This document shows positions 1 through 7,582 of a DNA stretch of 29,761 bases, in pieces (position 1 is the stretch's first letter; every line of letters begins with the position of its first letter). The notes under the pieces are model-generated. The model was not told the origin of the DNA, did not search any database, and was given only the letters and a program-made list of their open reading frames with translations. A program made the translations under genes and the position numbers. This stretch comes from JBGQBN01 sp041494805 (GTDB lineage: Bacteria > Acidobacteriota > Terriglobia > Terriglobales > Acidobacteriaceae). The stretch spans positions 1 to 29,761 of the forward strand of contig JBGQBN010000057.1 of the NCBI GenBank assembly GCA_041494805.1. Direction: 5' to 3'.

Positions 1-903
1 CGGTGGAGGAGTCGCACAGTACTGCCCTTTAAGGTCGCACTGCGGGTAAGAGTTTGAGCTCTTGATGAAAACTGCCTGCACCTGCTTCTCACTGTATCCG
101 TTCGCTGACAACTGACTGCGGACACGGAGGAAATTGCATTCCTCTTGGGACGTGGTGGTGCTGTTGTAATGGCAGTCGTTATGATGGGCATAGTACCCGA
201 TGGGGGTCGGGTCCCATTTTTCCAAGGTCGCCTGGCCCAGCGCGCCATTGAACACCACCAGGTGCGGGCCAACCAGCCAGTGAGTGGGAGTGAGGTCCGG
301 GTAGACCTGCCGCAGAAAGGACAGCTGGTCTATCCCGTCATCTCCATGAGTGTACACATGATTCCACGGGATCATGGTGTTTTGGCTGTTCAGGTTGGGG
401 CACACGGTAGCGCAGGGCTGCCCGGCGAGGTGTGTTTGGTAGGGATCCTGGTTGTCCCAGATGTCAGAGTTGCCCCCACAGACCTCGATATCGCAATTGG
501 AGAAGCCGATAAAGAGGAAGATGAGCGCCGGCGGCTTGGACACGCCGCCGATGTTGCAGTTTTGGTTCTGCGGCGGGATACTGCCGTCCGTGCAACGCGG
601 CGTCAGGTCGGCACTCTGCGCCAACGTCGTTCCCTGGGTGTAGTGGGTCAGTGCTGCGCCGGTGCTTTCCGTGTTCCCGTAGGCGCCGTACAGGCTGACT
701 TTGTTGTTGTCCGGGTCAAGGTAGGACTGCCCGGTTCCGTCGATCAGAGGAGTGGCGTTAAAGCTGCCTGAGGGCAGCGGTATTCCTGGCGCGCATTCGT
801 TAGTTGGGGGAGGTGTATCCGAGCAGGGTTGCTGGGCCGAAGCGGTCGCGGGGGCCAGTGCTGCGATAACTACACAGGTGAGTAGCAGGTGAAGAAACTT
901 CAT
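1..903 (-). CDS. Secreted SGNH-like hydrolase family protein, partial (C-terminus beyond window)
   Basis: The reading frame is open from an ATG at 903-901 to the left edge, giving 301 residues without a stop. A strong ribosome binding site (AAGGAGC) sits just upstream. Residues 1-23 form a classic signal peptide (K2, a hydrophobic core, then ATASA before QQ), so the product is exported. The mature part is Cys-rich (for example C27, C37, C104, C116, C137, C142), suggesting disulfides. After a beta-strand-like stretch ALIFLF comes GFSN (S135, N136), which resembles SGNH/GDSL block I. Later VVFNGALGQATLEKWDP and RSQLSANGYSEKQVQAVFIK resemble segments I recall from acidobacterial and verrucomicrobial secreted proteins of this type. 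The catalytic Asp/His pair would lie beyond the edge, so hydrolase activity is inference. No partner gene is visible. Confidence 0.75.
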   Translation of the reverse strand, partial: MKFLHLLLTCVVIAALAPATASAQQPCSDTPPPTNECAPGIPLPSGSFNATPLIDGTGQSYLDPDNNKVSLYGAYGNTESTGAALTHYTQGTTLAQSADLTPRCTDGSIPPQNQNCNIGGVSKPPALIFLFIGFSNCDIEVCGGNSDIWDNQDPYQTHLAGQPCATVCPNLNSQNTMIPWNHVYTHGDDGIDQLSFLRQVYPDLTPTHWLVGPHLVVFNGALGQATLEKWDPTPIGYYAHHNDCHYNSTTTSQEECNFLRVRSQLSANGYSEKQVQAVFIKSSNSYPQCDLKGQYCATPPP

Positions 904-1305
904 GGGGTTGCTCCTTTTTTGGTTGAGCGAACGGAGAAGGTTGTAGCCGTGGTTGCAGTTCCGTTCGCCGAACTCGCCACAGCGGGGGAAGCTGGAGCAG
1001 GTAAGGAGCCCGATGCTGGTTGGTAACGGGCCGAAGCTACTCGCGCCCGAGCTGCTTGTTCTCCCTGAGACACTGTTTCAATCTGAGACGCAACCCCTGA
1101 ACTGGTCACATTAGCCCACTAACGCCAACACCCTACATCCTTAGTAATCAACATATTAGCTCCTTCGCCGAAGCGCCGAACTTTGGCCGCGCTCGTGCAT
1201 CTCTTCTTTCCGATGCGGTCTGGGTACCTGGGTCATGCTAACCGGCAGGCCGGGTTCCCAGTGCCGTGTTGATCGAAGTTGCCAAGCTTGAAACCGAGGT
1301 ATCCC
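904..1305. other. Intergenic region between divergent genes
   Basis: About 400 bases separate the leftward secreted-protein gene from the rightward signalling operon, so promoters for both should lie here. The stretch around 1110-1170 is locally AT-rich and is the most promoter-like part, but I could not assign convincing -35/-10 pairs. A 69-codon open frame on the minus strand (900-1109) overlaps the downstream ATG by four bases. Its Ala/Ser/Thr-rich translation has no recognisable features, so I do not call it a gene. Confidence 0.4.
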
Positions 1306-1656
1306 GTGCCCCAAGAGGCGACAGCCAGCGCGCGTTCCCCGCGGACAAGTTCGATCGCCAAACTGGCGAAGTTCTTTCCGGATGCGACCCCGGTCCGGAT
1401 TCCCGTCCGCTTGAGCCGGGTCGCCAGTGACGGTGGCGCTTTCCTCGAAAACACTGTCATTGAGTTTGGTACACCACACGACGTGCTGTTTTCCGCGACC
1501 GTATCTCTGGAATTTGCCGATGTGCTGCGGGTACAGAATTCGGACGGCACGCTGGACGCAGAAGCTTGCGTGATTGCCCTGCAATACACCGGCGGGCGCA
1601 CCGCGGTGGCTGCCCGCTTCCGGCAAGAAGTTGCCAACTGGATCGTGAAGCCATGA
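1306..1656 (+). CDS. PilZ-like small regulatory protein
   Basis: A 116-residue protein. The GTG at 1306 is preferred because GAGG lies six bases upstream; a TTG at 1279 is the only longer option, since an in-frame stop precedes it at 1270. The body (VRIPVRLSR, then TVIEFGTPHDVLFSA, LEFADVLRVQNSDG, ACVIALQY, TAVAARF) reads as a compact beta-barrel of the kind annotated PilZ or PilZ-like in acidobacteria. The canonical c-di-GMP binding RxxxR and (D/N)xSxxG motifs are not clearly present, so nucleotide binding is doubtful. The stop codon overlaps the ATG of the next gene (ATGA), indicating translational coupling in a signalling operon with a phosphotransfer-like protein and a CheR-type methyltransferase. 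The family assignment is from pattern memory. Confidence 0.6.
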   Translation: MPQEATASARSPRTSSIAKLAKFFPDATPVRIPVRLSRVASDGGAFLENTVIEFGTPHDVLFSATVSLEFADVLRVQNSDGTLDAEACVIALQYTGGRTAVAARFRQEVANWIVKP

Positions 1657-2711
1657 CTGCTAGACCTCCATTGAATGAACTGACTGTGGAATGGAGCACT
1701 GCGCGCCTGCTCTATCCCCTCTATGCCGCCCTGGCCCGGGAATTCGTGATCGAACTGCCATCCTGCAGCGACTTGGAGGCCGGAGTGGACGCTCCACCGC
1801 AAGAGTCCGTGGAACTGGCCCGCCAATGGTTTCTGGACGTGGACGAGCGCATCCAGGTCCATCAATTACGCCAGTTTCTGCAAACCACCAGTCTGACCAG
1901 CGAGGAGGGTTTGCGCACTTTACTGGAGCATCACCTGCACAAGCCGCAGCGCACCGACTCCGACCGGGACAAGATTGATTTCTTGCTGGTTCAGTTCTTT
2001 TCCCATTGCGCGCCGTCGCGCCTGGAAGATGCCGATGTTGACTTGGACTACGTGGCCCAGGTGCTGGAGCCGGTGCTGGGGCCATTGAAAGTCACGACTG
2101 CTGCCTGGATCCAACCGCTGGATGAGTTTCTCCAGTCCGCGAATGGTTGTCGCACTCTGAACGACCTGCTCACCAGCGGTATTCTGGAGAAGGGAAGAAA
2201 ACTCAAGGTTGGATCGGGTGACAAGTATTTCGAGCCCTCGGCCATGGTGGCGTTTACCCGCTTCAGTTTCCTGATGCGGCGTGTGTTCTTCCGCCTTATG
2301 CACCAGGACCTCAACGCCATTCTGGATGGCTTGCGCGAATTGGAAGAGCGTGGCGTCAACAGCCTGGATTGCCGCCGCGCCCAATTTTCCGCCGACGAGC
2401 CGACGGGTAGGCTGCGCATGATCTGCCAGTCCTGGAAAGTGATGTTCCATGCCGAGTACTCTTCCGGCCAGCCTCTGCGCATGCTGGTAGACCTCCGCAA
2501 CGTGGTCGATGCCGCGCTGGCGCGCAGCGCCAAGGGCGCCAGTGGCAAACCGTCTGCTGCGCCACGCGCCCACGCCGCCGCGGCAAGCGCCAAGGCCTCT
2601 GCAACCAGTCCGGATGTGCCCGAGTTTGAGGTTTCCAGCAGCCCGCAGGACTGGGATCATCCCGAGACTTCGGCCGACGGTCACTCCGGAAACGACGATG
2701 ACAAAGCGTAA
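1653..2711 (+). CDS. Conserved hypothetical protein of signalling operon
   Basis: I do not recognise the family. The 352-residue cytoplasmic protein starts at the ATG that overlaps the preceding stop; longer readings upstream would run inside the PilZ-like gene. No signal peptide or membrane span is visible. Residues 1-290 look mostly alpha-helical, with many Leu-rich amphipathic segments (RLLYPLYAALAREF, QLRQFLQTTSL, FTRFSFLMRRVFFRLM). The last ~60 residues are a low-complexity Ala/Ser/Pro tail ending acidic (GNDDDKA), probably disordered. It sits between the PilZ-like protein and the receiver/histidine-helix protein with only three bases before the next frame opens. A scaffold or partner role in that pathway is therefore plausible, but this is inference from position alone. 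Confidence 0.7.
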   Translation: MTARPPLNELTVEWSTARLLYPLYAALAREFVIELPSCSDLEAGVDAPPQESVELARQWFLDVDERIQVHQLRQFLQTTSLTSEEGLRTLLEHHLHKPQRTDSDRDKIDFLLVQFFSHCAPSRLEDADVDLDYVAQVLEPVLGPLKVTTAAWIQPLDEFLQSANGCRTLNDLLTSGILEKGRKLKVGSGDKYFEPSAMVAFTRFSFLMRRVFFRLMHQDLNAILDGLRELEERGVNSLDCRRAQFSADEPTGRLRMICQSWKVMFHAEYSSGQPLRMLVDLRNVVDAALARSAKGASGKPSAAPRAHAAAASAKASATSPDVPEFEVSSSPQDWDHPETSADGHSGNDDDKA

Positions 2712-2738
2712 GTAGTGCGAGCCTGGGAGATGGGAAAC

Positions 2739-3422
2739 GTGGATCAGCCCACCGTATTGATTATTTCCGACGACCCGGAATTCTCCCGTTCGGTGAAGGA
2801 CCGCTGGCAGGCGGAACGCGCTATGCCGGCGTTCACCCTGATGGGTGGTGATCTGTGTCAGGGGGTGGATGCGGACAGTTTCGACGTAGCCATCGTCGGC
2901 GCCGTGCGCCCGGGAATTCTGCCCGCGGTTTTGGCTACGCTCGAACCGGCAGGGAAACCAGTCCTGCTGGTGAGTGAAAAGAGTCAACCCGCGCAGGAAG
3001 CACGCGAAACCCAACCCCGCGTGATGGTGTTGCGCCAGCATGAAGGCTGGCTGGATGCCCTGGTGCTGGTGGCATCCGAGGCTCTTCGGCGTTGCCAGGC
3101 TGTGGCTCGCGTCCATCGTGCCGAACAATCGAATGCATTGCTGGAGCGCCAGGCCACACTCGGCCGTTACGTGCTTGATATGCGGCACAACCTGAATAAC
3201 GCGCTGACCTCGGTGCTTGGCAACTCCGAATTATTGTTGCTGGAACCGGGGTCGCTTTCGGCAGTGGCGCGCTCCCAGATGGAAACCATCCGCAACATGG
3301 CTTTGCGCATGCACGAGATCTTGCAGCGTTTTTCCTCCCTTGAGAAAGAACTCACCGTGGTTGCGAAACAAGCGGAGCGAGAGACCAAAACGAGTTCCCA
3401 AGCCGCAGGCGCCACCTTATAG
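2739..3422 (+). CDS. Pseudo-receiver plus histidine-kinase dimerisation helix protein (no ATPase domain)
   Basis: A 227-residue protein. I chose GTG 2739 because GGGAG lies nine bases upstream; ATG 2730 and GTG 2715 are alternatives. Residues 4-115 have a response-regulator-like alternation (TVLIISDDPEFS with the acidic pair, FDVAIVGAVRPG, KPVLLVS). The phospho-acceptor Asp expected after the third strand is replaced (AIVGAV), so it is a pseudo-receiver. Residues 138-205 contain a clear H-box, MRHNLNNALTSVLGNSELLL with H150, followed by a second helix, as in HisKA/DHp hairpins. The HATPase_c domain that should follow is absent, and the protein ends in a basic/polar tail. It could act as a phosphotransfer protein or dimerisation partner for a separate kinase. 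It lies in the same operon as a CheR-like methyltransferase. Confidence 0.7.
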   Translation: MDQPTVLIISDDPEFSRSVKDRWQAERAMPAFTLMGGDLCQGVDADSFDVAIVGAVRPGILPAVLATLEPAGKPVLLVSEKSQPAQEARETQPRVMVLRQHEGWLDALVLVASEALRRCQAVARVHRAEQSNALLERQATLGRYVLDMRHNLNNALTSVLGNSELLLLEPGSLSAVARSQMETIRNMALRMHEILQRFSSLEKELTVVAKQAERETKTSSQAAGATL

Positions 3423-3516
3423 CGGCACGAAGAGAAAGTCAGACTCCCCCCGAAGTGATGATCTAGAGCTACAGGGCCCAGGAAAGATCCTGGCTCAAAC
3501 GCCTGGAGTGTTCACG

Positions 3517-4377
3517 ATGCAAAAGTTTTCCACGACCGCGACGGTTTTGGAGCACGAACTTTCCGAACTCCGCCTCCTGGTGGAACGGCAGACAGGTGTG
3601 CTGCTCGAAACTCCGAGGGACGCTTTGTCCGAGGTGGTCACGGAATATCTGGAGTCACAGCACCTGGGCTCTGCCCAAGAGTTGCTGGGCCGGCTGCGAT
3701 CGTCCGATCCGGAATGCGAAAGCCTGGTGGAGCGGCTGCTCGATGGCAAGACCCGCTTCTTCCGCCACCCCGCAGCGTTCGAATCCCTGGCTAAGGTAGT
3801 CCTGCCAGGAATCGAGGTGCGCAAGGCGGCGGAACACCCGCGCACACTGCGCATCTGGAGCGCGGGTTGCTCCAGCGGCGAAGAGCCCTACTCGATCGCC
3901 ATGACGGTTTGCGAAGCCGTGAACTGCAACGGGGGCGGCTGGAAGGTTCACATTGTCGCCAGCGACATTCGCCGCCCGGCGCTGCAGCAGGCCGAACGCG
4001 GCCTCTATCCGCAGACCGAACTCGAACACGTTCCGCAGCGCCTGACCCAGGCATACCTTGCCAAGCTCGGGCAACATTTTCTGGTGAAGCCGCGGGTGCG
4101 CAACCTGGTCACGTTTGCGCCCATGAACCTGGCCAAGCCCGTCTACATTGGTCGCTTCGACTGCATCTTCTGCATGGACGTGCTGCCCCACTTCTCCGCC
4201 GTCCAGCGCATGGCGTTGCTGCAACGGCTGCATCTCTACCTCGAGCCTGGTGGATATCTGCTCTTGGGACAAGGGGAGAAGCTTCCTGCCGGGGATGTGA
4301 CTTTCAATCCGCAGAGGAATTCGGACTATACGTTCTATCAAAAGCCAATGGCCACAGCGGCAAGGTCGGGGAGGTAG
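3517..4377 (+). CDS. CheR-type SAM-dependent protein methyltransferase
   Basis: A 286-residue protein. ATG 3517 is supported by GGAG eight bases upstream. It follows CheR architecture: an N-terminal helical domain (residues 8-90) with TRFFRHP at 79-85, then a Rossmann methyltransferase domain with the SAM loop IWSAGCSSGEEPYSIA (113-128) and acidic VASDIRRPAL (D150). CheR proteins methylate Glu residues of chemoreceptors or receptor-like partners. The conserved FCRNVxIYF segment is here FCMDVLPHF (218-226), so the usual Arg-Asn pair is Met-Asp. That may alter substrate or cofactor handling. No chemoreceptor, CheB or CheA is present in the window. The gene is the last of the four-gene operon, 94 bases after the pseudo-receiver/DHp gene. 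Confidence 0.85.
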   Translation: MQKFSTTATVLEHELSELRLLVERQTGVLLETPRDALSEVVTEYLESQHLGSAQELLGRLRSSDPECESLVERLLDGKTRFFRHPAAFESLAKVVLPGIEVRKAAEHPRTLRIWSAGCSSGEEPYSIAMTVCEAVNCNGGGWKVHIVASDIRRPALQQAERGLYPQTELEHVPQRLTQAYLAKLGQHFLVKPRVRNLVTFAPMNLAKPVYIGRFDCIFCMDVLPHFSAVQRMALLQRLHLYLEPGGYLLLGQGEKLPAGDVTFNPQRNSDYTFYQKPMATAARSGR

Positions 4378-4634
4378 GATCTTTTAGCGGCCGTCGCTGC
4401 GGAGAAACGGCTTCCGCCCCAGCGCCCCCCCTCCCCCCTTGTCGTGTGCAAAGTCCAGAAAACAAAGGATCTGACTTATGACCGTGTGCTAGATCTTTGA
4501 GTTCACGGGAGTTACAGGCAAAATCTTGAGAACATGGGAGTTGATGATGGCGCGGCTGTCGTTGTGTCCCATTTTGGAACCAGGGATTGTCAAAGATCGA
4601 CGATTATCTTATAGATAATGTATGTTGTAGAAGA
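4378..4634. other. Intergenic region with small dyad and decayed sequence
   Basis: No gene is supported here. A poly-C tract (about 4425-4438) and two imperfect copies of a TTGAG...GGGAGTT motif (near 4496 and 4530) are visible. A perfect 7-bp dyad, ATTATCT-TAT-AGATAAT, occupies 4603-4619 in locally AT-rich DNA. The stretch directly follows the VapC-like remnant and is probably the scar left by toxin-gene loss. Confidence 0.4.
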
Positions 4635-4712
4635 TTATCTGACTTGGAGCGCGGAGTCAATGATAAAGCGCGCTGCGGGAACCACCGACGCATCGACGAC
4701 GAAGCGGCTCAC
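4635..4712 (-). pseudogene. Remnant of VapC-type PIN-domain toxin gene
   Basis: Immediately after the ribbon-helix-helix gene, a GTG at 4712 overlaps that gene's TGA. Its frame reads MSRFVVDASVVPAARFIIDS and stops at 4637-4635 after 25 codons. FVVDASVV is the typical first strand of PIN-domain toxins, with the first catalytic Asp, and a stop-overlapping start is the usual VapBC junction. A functional VapC is about 130 residues, so more than 100 residues are missing and no PIN continuation is visible in the following bases. I read this as a deleted toxin whose antitoxin survives. The match is short, so chance similarity cannot be excluded. Confidence 0.55.
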
Positions 4713-4966
4713 CGACGCCCTTCATTGATCAGCTCCTTGACCTTGATCCCACGCAGAGACAGCCTGTGACGCTTGCCGAAACCAGCCAACCGCTCGGCCG
4801 CCTCGGATGCAGATCCGTCCTGGCCCGTCATGCGTTCCTTCAGGATCTCCCCCAGCAAACGCGACATGCTGGTGTCCCGGCGTGCCGCCTCGATGCGGGC
4901 CCATCGGGCGACTTCTTCTTCCAGGGTCACAGTGACGTTGCGCAGGCGCCTGCTGTTGGATGACAC
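4709..4966 (-). CDS. Ribbon-helix-helix (CopG/VapB-like) antitoxin or repressor
   Basis: An 85-residue protein read from GTG 4966; the frame is open to 5029, but that stretch carries the operator. The N-terminal half, RRLRNVTVTLEEEVARWARI followed by EAARRDTSMSRLLGEILKERM, is a standard ribbon-helix-helix fold: a beta-strand for DNA contact, then two helices. The C-terminal part (residues 47-85) is charged and would be the toxin-binding region of a VapB-type antitoxin. The gene overlaps the start of a truncated PIN-domain toxin, so it now appears to be an orphan. Two tandem 16-bp dyads overlap its start, the arrangement expected for autorepression. A -10-like TACACT lies six bases before the GTG and no Shine-Dalgarno is visible, suggesting a leaderless transcript. 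Confidence 0.75.
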   Translation of the reverse strand: MSSNSRRLRNVTVTLEEEVARWARIEAARRDTSMSRLLGEILKERMTGQDGSASEAAERLAGFGKRHRLSLRGIKVKELINEGRR

Positions 4967-4996
4967 GAAATCAGTGTAACACGAAGTTCGTGTAAC
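4963..4996. promoter_or_regulatory. Tandem dyad operator of the RHH gene
   Basis: ACACGAA occurs at 4963-4969 and again 16 bases later at 4979-4985. GTGTAAC occurs at 4974-4980 and again 16 bases later at 4990-4996. Each 16-bp unit is itself dyad-symmetric (ACAC...GTGT), and 4977-4997 is nearly palindromic around ACACGAA-G-TTCGTGT. The units cover the probable -10 and start codon of the RHH gene. Ribbon-helix-helix proteins bind tandem short dyads cooperatively, so autorepression is the natural reading (inference). Confidence 0.65.
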
Positions 4997-5040
4997 TTGG
5001 ACGTCACCGGACGAATCGATTCCTATCACCGCGACTCGTA

Positions 5041-5170
5041 TCAGGGCACGCTTTCAAGCGTGCCGACAGTGCCCCAGAACGAATCCGCCTTCAGGCGCTG
5101 GATCTTCTTCGGGAGGGCCCGGCTTCAGCCGGGCCGTTACGATCCCTATAGAAATGGGCTTTAGCCCCTG
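5041..5170. repeat. Cluster of acidobacterial-type hairpin repeats
   Basis: Three GC-rich hairpins lie in a row: 5045-5064 (GGCACGCTT-TC-AAGCGTGCC), 5116-5135 (GGCCCGGCT-TC-AGCCGGGCC) and 5156-5167 (GGGCT-TT-AGCCC). A short CGCCTTCAGGCG hairpin lies near 5087. All share the TTCA/TTTA loop style of intergenic hairpins common in acidobacterial genomes. The minus-strand frame covering 5054-5368 is just a reading of these repeats. The remaining sequence to 5385 shows no gene. Confidence 0.6.
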
Positions 5171-5385
5171 AGGGACCTGCCTCCGCGACGGGACAGACGA
5201 GCGCAGCAGAAATCGAATCGCAGTGGACGCCGCGTCGCCGGGAGCAGGCTGGCGTCTTCCCCACCGTACGGATGCGTTCAGCTGAGGAAAATCCCCCCGA
5301 GCGGAGCTTTGACGCGGCACCCTCGAAAGTAAAATGAACGTACCCACGCCGCCACTCCGCCCCGCCACAGTGATTATCCGAGTTT

Positions 5386-7353
5386 CTACCTAAAGCGTCC
5401 TTCTGAGGTGACCTCTATCTCAGTTATCCCCCGGCTGAAATGATCTTCCGTGATCGCGGGTGAAGTTCGCTCAGAATCCTCAACTGCTGGGAAGGCAAGA
5501 TCTCTGATCTTGTCGAGCTGTTCTTTTGAAAAGTTCTCGGCGATTTCCATTGCTACGAACTTTGCGATCGGTATGGTGTTGTGCTTGACCTCTGGATCCG
5601 GAGTAGTCTTGATCTTCTCGAGCAATGAAGAGTAACTATTAGCCAGAGCCTTGAGGAGTTTGGCATCGCTTTTTCTCGATGGCTTTGGGAGTGAACTGAA
5701 GTGCAATCCCCAAAAAATATAAACGTGCTGGTACTTCTTATTCCTGATGGCGTCGTTCATTGCGTCGAATGCGGATAGAAGGTTCCCGTGTTGAACCGTT
5801 TCTCGGTAAAAGGCGGTCGCGGCGAGGTTGGCCGTGTCGTTCCCTATGCTCCACAGCGTCCCTATATAGGAGCGTGCCCCTGCGTGAATGAAGCTAACTG
5901 CCAATTCATGCGACGATGAACAAGTGTTATTGAACACCACCGGGTGACCGTAGCCAGCAAGCGACTGGAAGGTTCCCTGATGAATACTGTCGTGGCATTG
6001 AATATGGCAGGACAAGGCAATTGGATAGTCCGTTGCTTTCCGGGTTACCCCATGTCGATTGGACTTGAGTGCCTTGATCATGTCTTCAAAAACATAATGA
6101 GGAAAGCTTTTCAGCGGCTTACTCATCCAAGGAAATCCGTCGAACGCTTTGAAAATCGCCTTCCGCATGACCTGCACCATTTCGCCATCCGTCGGCGTGA
6201 AGCCGACTACCTCGTAGAACTCAAATGTGTGTTCTACTCCATTCCTGTCTGTGAATTGCTGAATGACGAAATAGCCATTGGTTTCTCCACCATGGGCGCA
6301 GATATGCATTATGTCAAAAGGGTAAAAGCCCCCATAGTTGGAGAGGTGCGTTACCGTGGCGTCTTTACCAAGAAGAGCCTTGACCGTGAAGGAGTTGTTG
6401 TCCAAAATCTTCAGAATCTCATCGGTTTCCTCGATGGGGAATAGTTGCGGGGAGAACAGCAGCGCGCTGTCAAAAGTCATCGGATCATGTTCTTCCACGA
6501 GGTTGTCCACGATGAATACCCCGCAATCCAGTTCCTTCAGAACATGGCTGCATGGGATGACGTTCTGGATGATCAATCCGTAAGGAAACCCTCTTGTGAA
6601 AAAGGTCGCGAAACTGTACCGGGGGAAATCGATCCCTCTTAGCCTTTTGGAAATTGTTCGCTTCACTTTGTTATAGGCGTGGTGAGAGTTATCTTTGCTC
6701 CAAGCGTCGATTATTCGCGGAAGGTCTCGAATTTCTTGCCTTTCAATCGAAGGAACGAGGACGACATCCGCGTTGACTGCAAAGGCGTAGTTGATAGCTG
6801 AGACGTCATCGACATTTCCGCCATTTTCGATAACCAGAATGCCCCCTCCAGCGTGCAGGTGTTTTGGGGATAGTAGCGGCGCGCTTCCGTCGACAATCAA
6901 AGACTTGCGACTGAACTTGGCGTGTAGCAAGCCTTCAATTATTTGAGATGGCCTGCAGGCAATCGAATCATGGGGTTGTTCGAATGGCAGCAGCCGTCTG
7001 ATCTCTTCAATGCCGTTTATCACTGTCAGCATCTTTGATGGGAGAAGAGCTCTCAAGTAGCCTTGTTCTGTCTCCGTAAGCCCTAAGAGCAGTATGACCT
7101 TCGGTTGGATTCGAGCCAGGGCATTGTTTATCTTGTGTGCCGCACGATCACCAAGGACACGCCCAAAATAGCCGTCCTTTCCGAAGTCACTGGAGGCCGA
7201 GTAAGGCGTGTCAATCGAGGGGAATTCGAAAACGGGAAAATAAACGTCTTTTTCACAAAAATAACTGGACAACAGGCTCGCGAGAACAACCTGATTGTTC
7301 GTCGCGATGCAAACGAACCGATCTTCAATTTGTGGAACAGCGCACAGCCTCAT
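5386..7353 (-). CDS. CHAT-domain (caspase-like) cysteine protease with novel N-terminal region
   Basis: A 655-residue cytoplasmic protein, with no signal peptide or membrane span. The C-terminal half is a CHAT domain. The catalytic His lies in FDIMHICAHGGETNGYF (H354) and the Cys in PVVFNNTCSSSHELA (C478), followed by ARSYIGTLWSIGNDTANLAATAFY, the typical CHAT end. CHAT proteases act as proteolytic effectors, often fused to TPRs or paired with sensor and defence modules. Residues 1-330 match no domain I know; they contain hydrophobic strand-like stretches (KVILLLGL, GILVIENGG, ADVVLVP) and no TPRs. Base composition is clearly more AT-rich than the flanks, suggesting transfer. A -10-like TAAAAT sits nine bases before the ATG, with no Shine-Dalgarno. 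It lies 229 bases downstream of a nuclease-like gene on the same strand. The protease fold is well supported; a defence role is inference. Confidence 0.8.
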   Translation of the reverse strand: MRLCAVPQIEDRFVCIATNNQVVLASLLSSYFCEKDVYFPVFEFPSIDTPYSASSDFGKDGYFGRVLGDRAAHKINNALARIQPKVILLLGLTETEQGYLRALLPSKMLTVINGIEEIRRLLPFEQPHDSIACRPSQIIEGLLHAKFSRKSLIVDGSAPLLSPKHLHAGGGILVIENGGNVDDVSAINYAFAVNADVVLVPSIERQEIRDLPRIIDAWSKDNSHHAYNKVKRTISKRLRGIDFPRYSFATFFTRGFPYGLIIQNVIPCSHVLKELDCGVFIVDNLVEEHDPMTFDSALLFSPQLFPIEETDEILKILDNNSFTVKALLGKDATVTHLSNYGGFYPFDIMHICAHGGETNGYFVIQQFTDRNGVEHTFEFYEVVGFTPTDGEMVQVMRKAIFKAFDGFPWMSKPLKSFPHYVFEDMIKALKSNRHGVTRKATDYPIALSCHIQCHDSIHQGTFQSLAGYGHPVVFNNTCSSSHELAVSFIHAGARSYIGTLWSIGNDTANLAATAFYRETVQHGNLLSAFDAMNDAIRNKKYQHVYIFWGLHFSSLPKPSRKSDAKLLKALANSYSSLLEKIKTTPDPEVKHNTIPIAKFVAMEIAENFSKEQLDKIRDLAFPAVEDSERTSPAITEDHFSRGITEIEVTSEGRFR

Positions 7354-7582
7354 TAGTTTGTGATTTTACAGCGTGCAAACCCAAGGAGAACAACGCAAAA
7401 CGTCCTCCAGGCATGATTCTGGCGGTTGGCCCCGCCTTTCGGGTTCTTTGTGAAGCTCGTGTCAGTCCAGCCGTCATTCAGCAATGAAAATCCCCGTCCT
7501 CTTTCCAAAGACCGGAGAGACGAGGGCAGGGCACCCTCGTGAGTAAGATCAGAAAGAAAGGCTTGGCCACCCCCCCGACAGA
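7354..7582. other. Intergenic region between nuclease-like and CHAT genes
   Basis: No gene is visible. A small hairpin, CGAGGG-N7-CCCTCG at 7521-7539, follows the stop of the nuclease-like gene on the minus strand. It lacks a T-run, so it is at best a weak terminator. A -10-like TAAAAT (complement of 7363-7368) precedes the CHAT gene. Confidence 0.35.

Noticed and set aside
900..1109. 69-codon minus-strand frame overlapping the secreted-protein start
   Set aside because: Low-complexity Ala/Ser/Thr composition, no recognisable domain and no clear ribosome site; it reads the leader region.
4587..4769. 60-codon plus-strand frame
   Set aside because: It is antisense to the VapC-like remnant and the end of the RHH gene and has no independent support.
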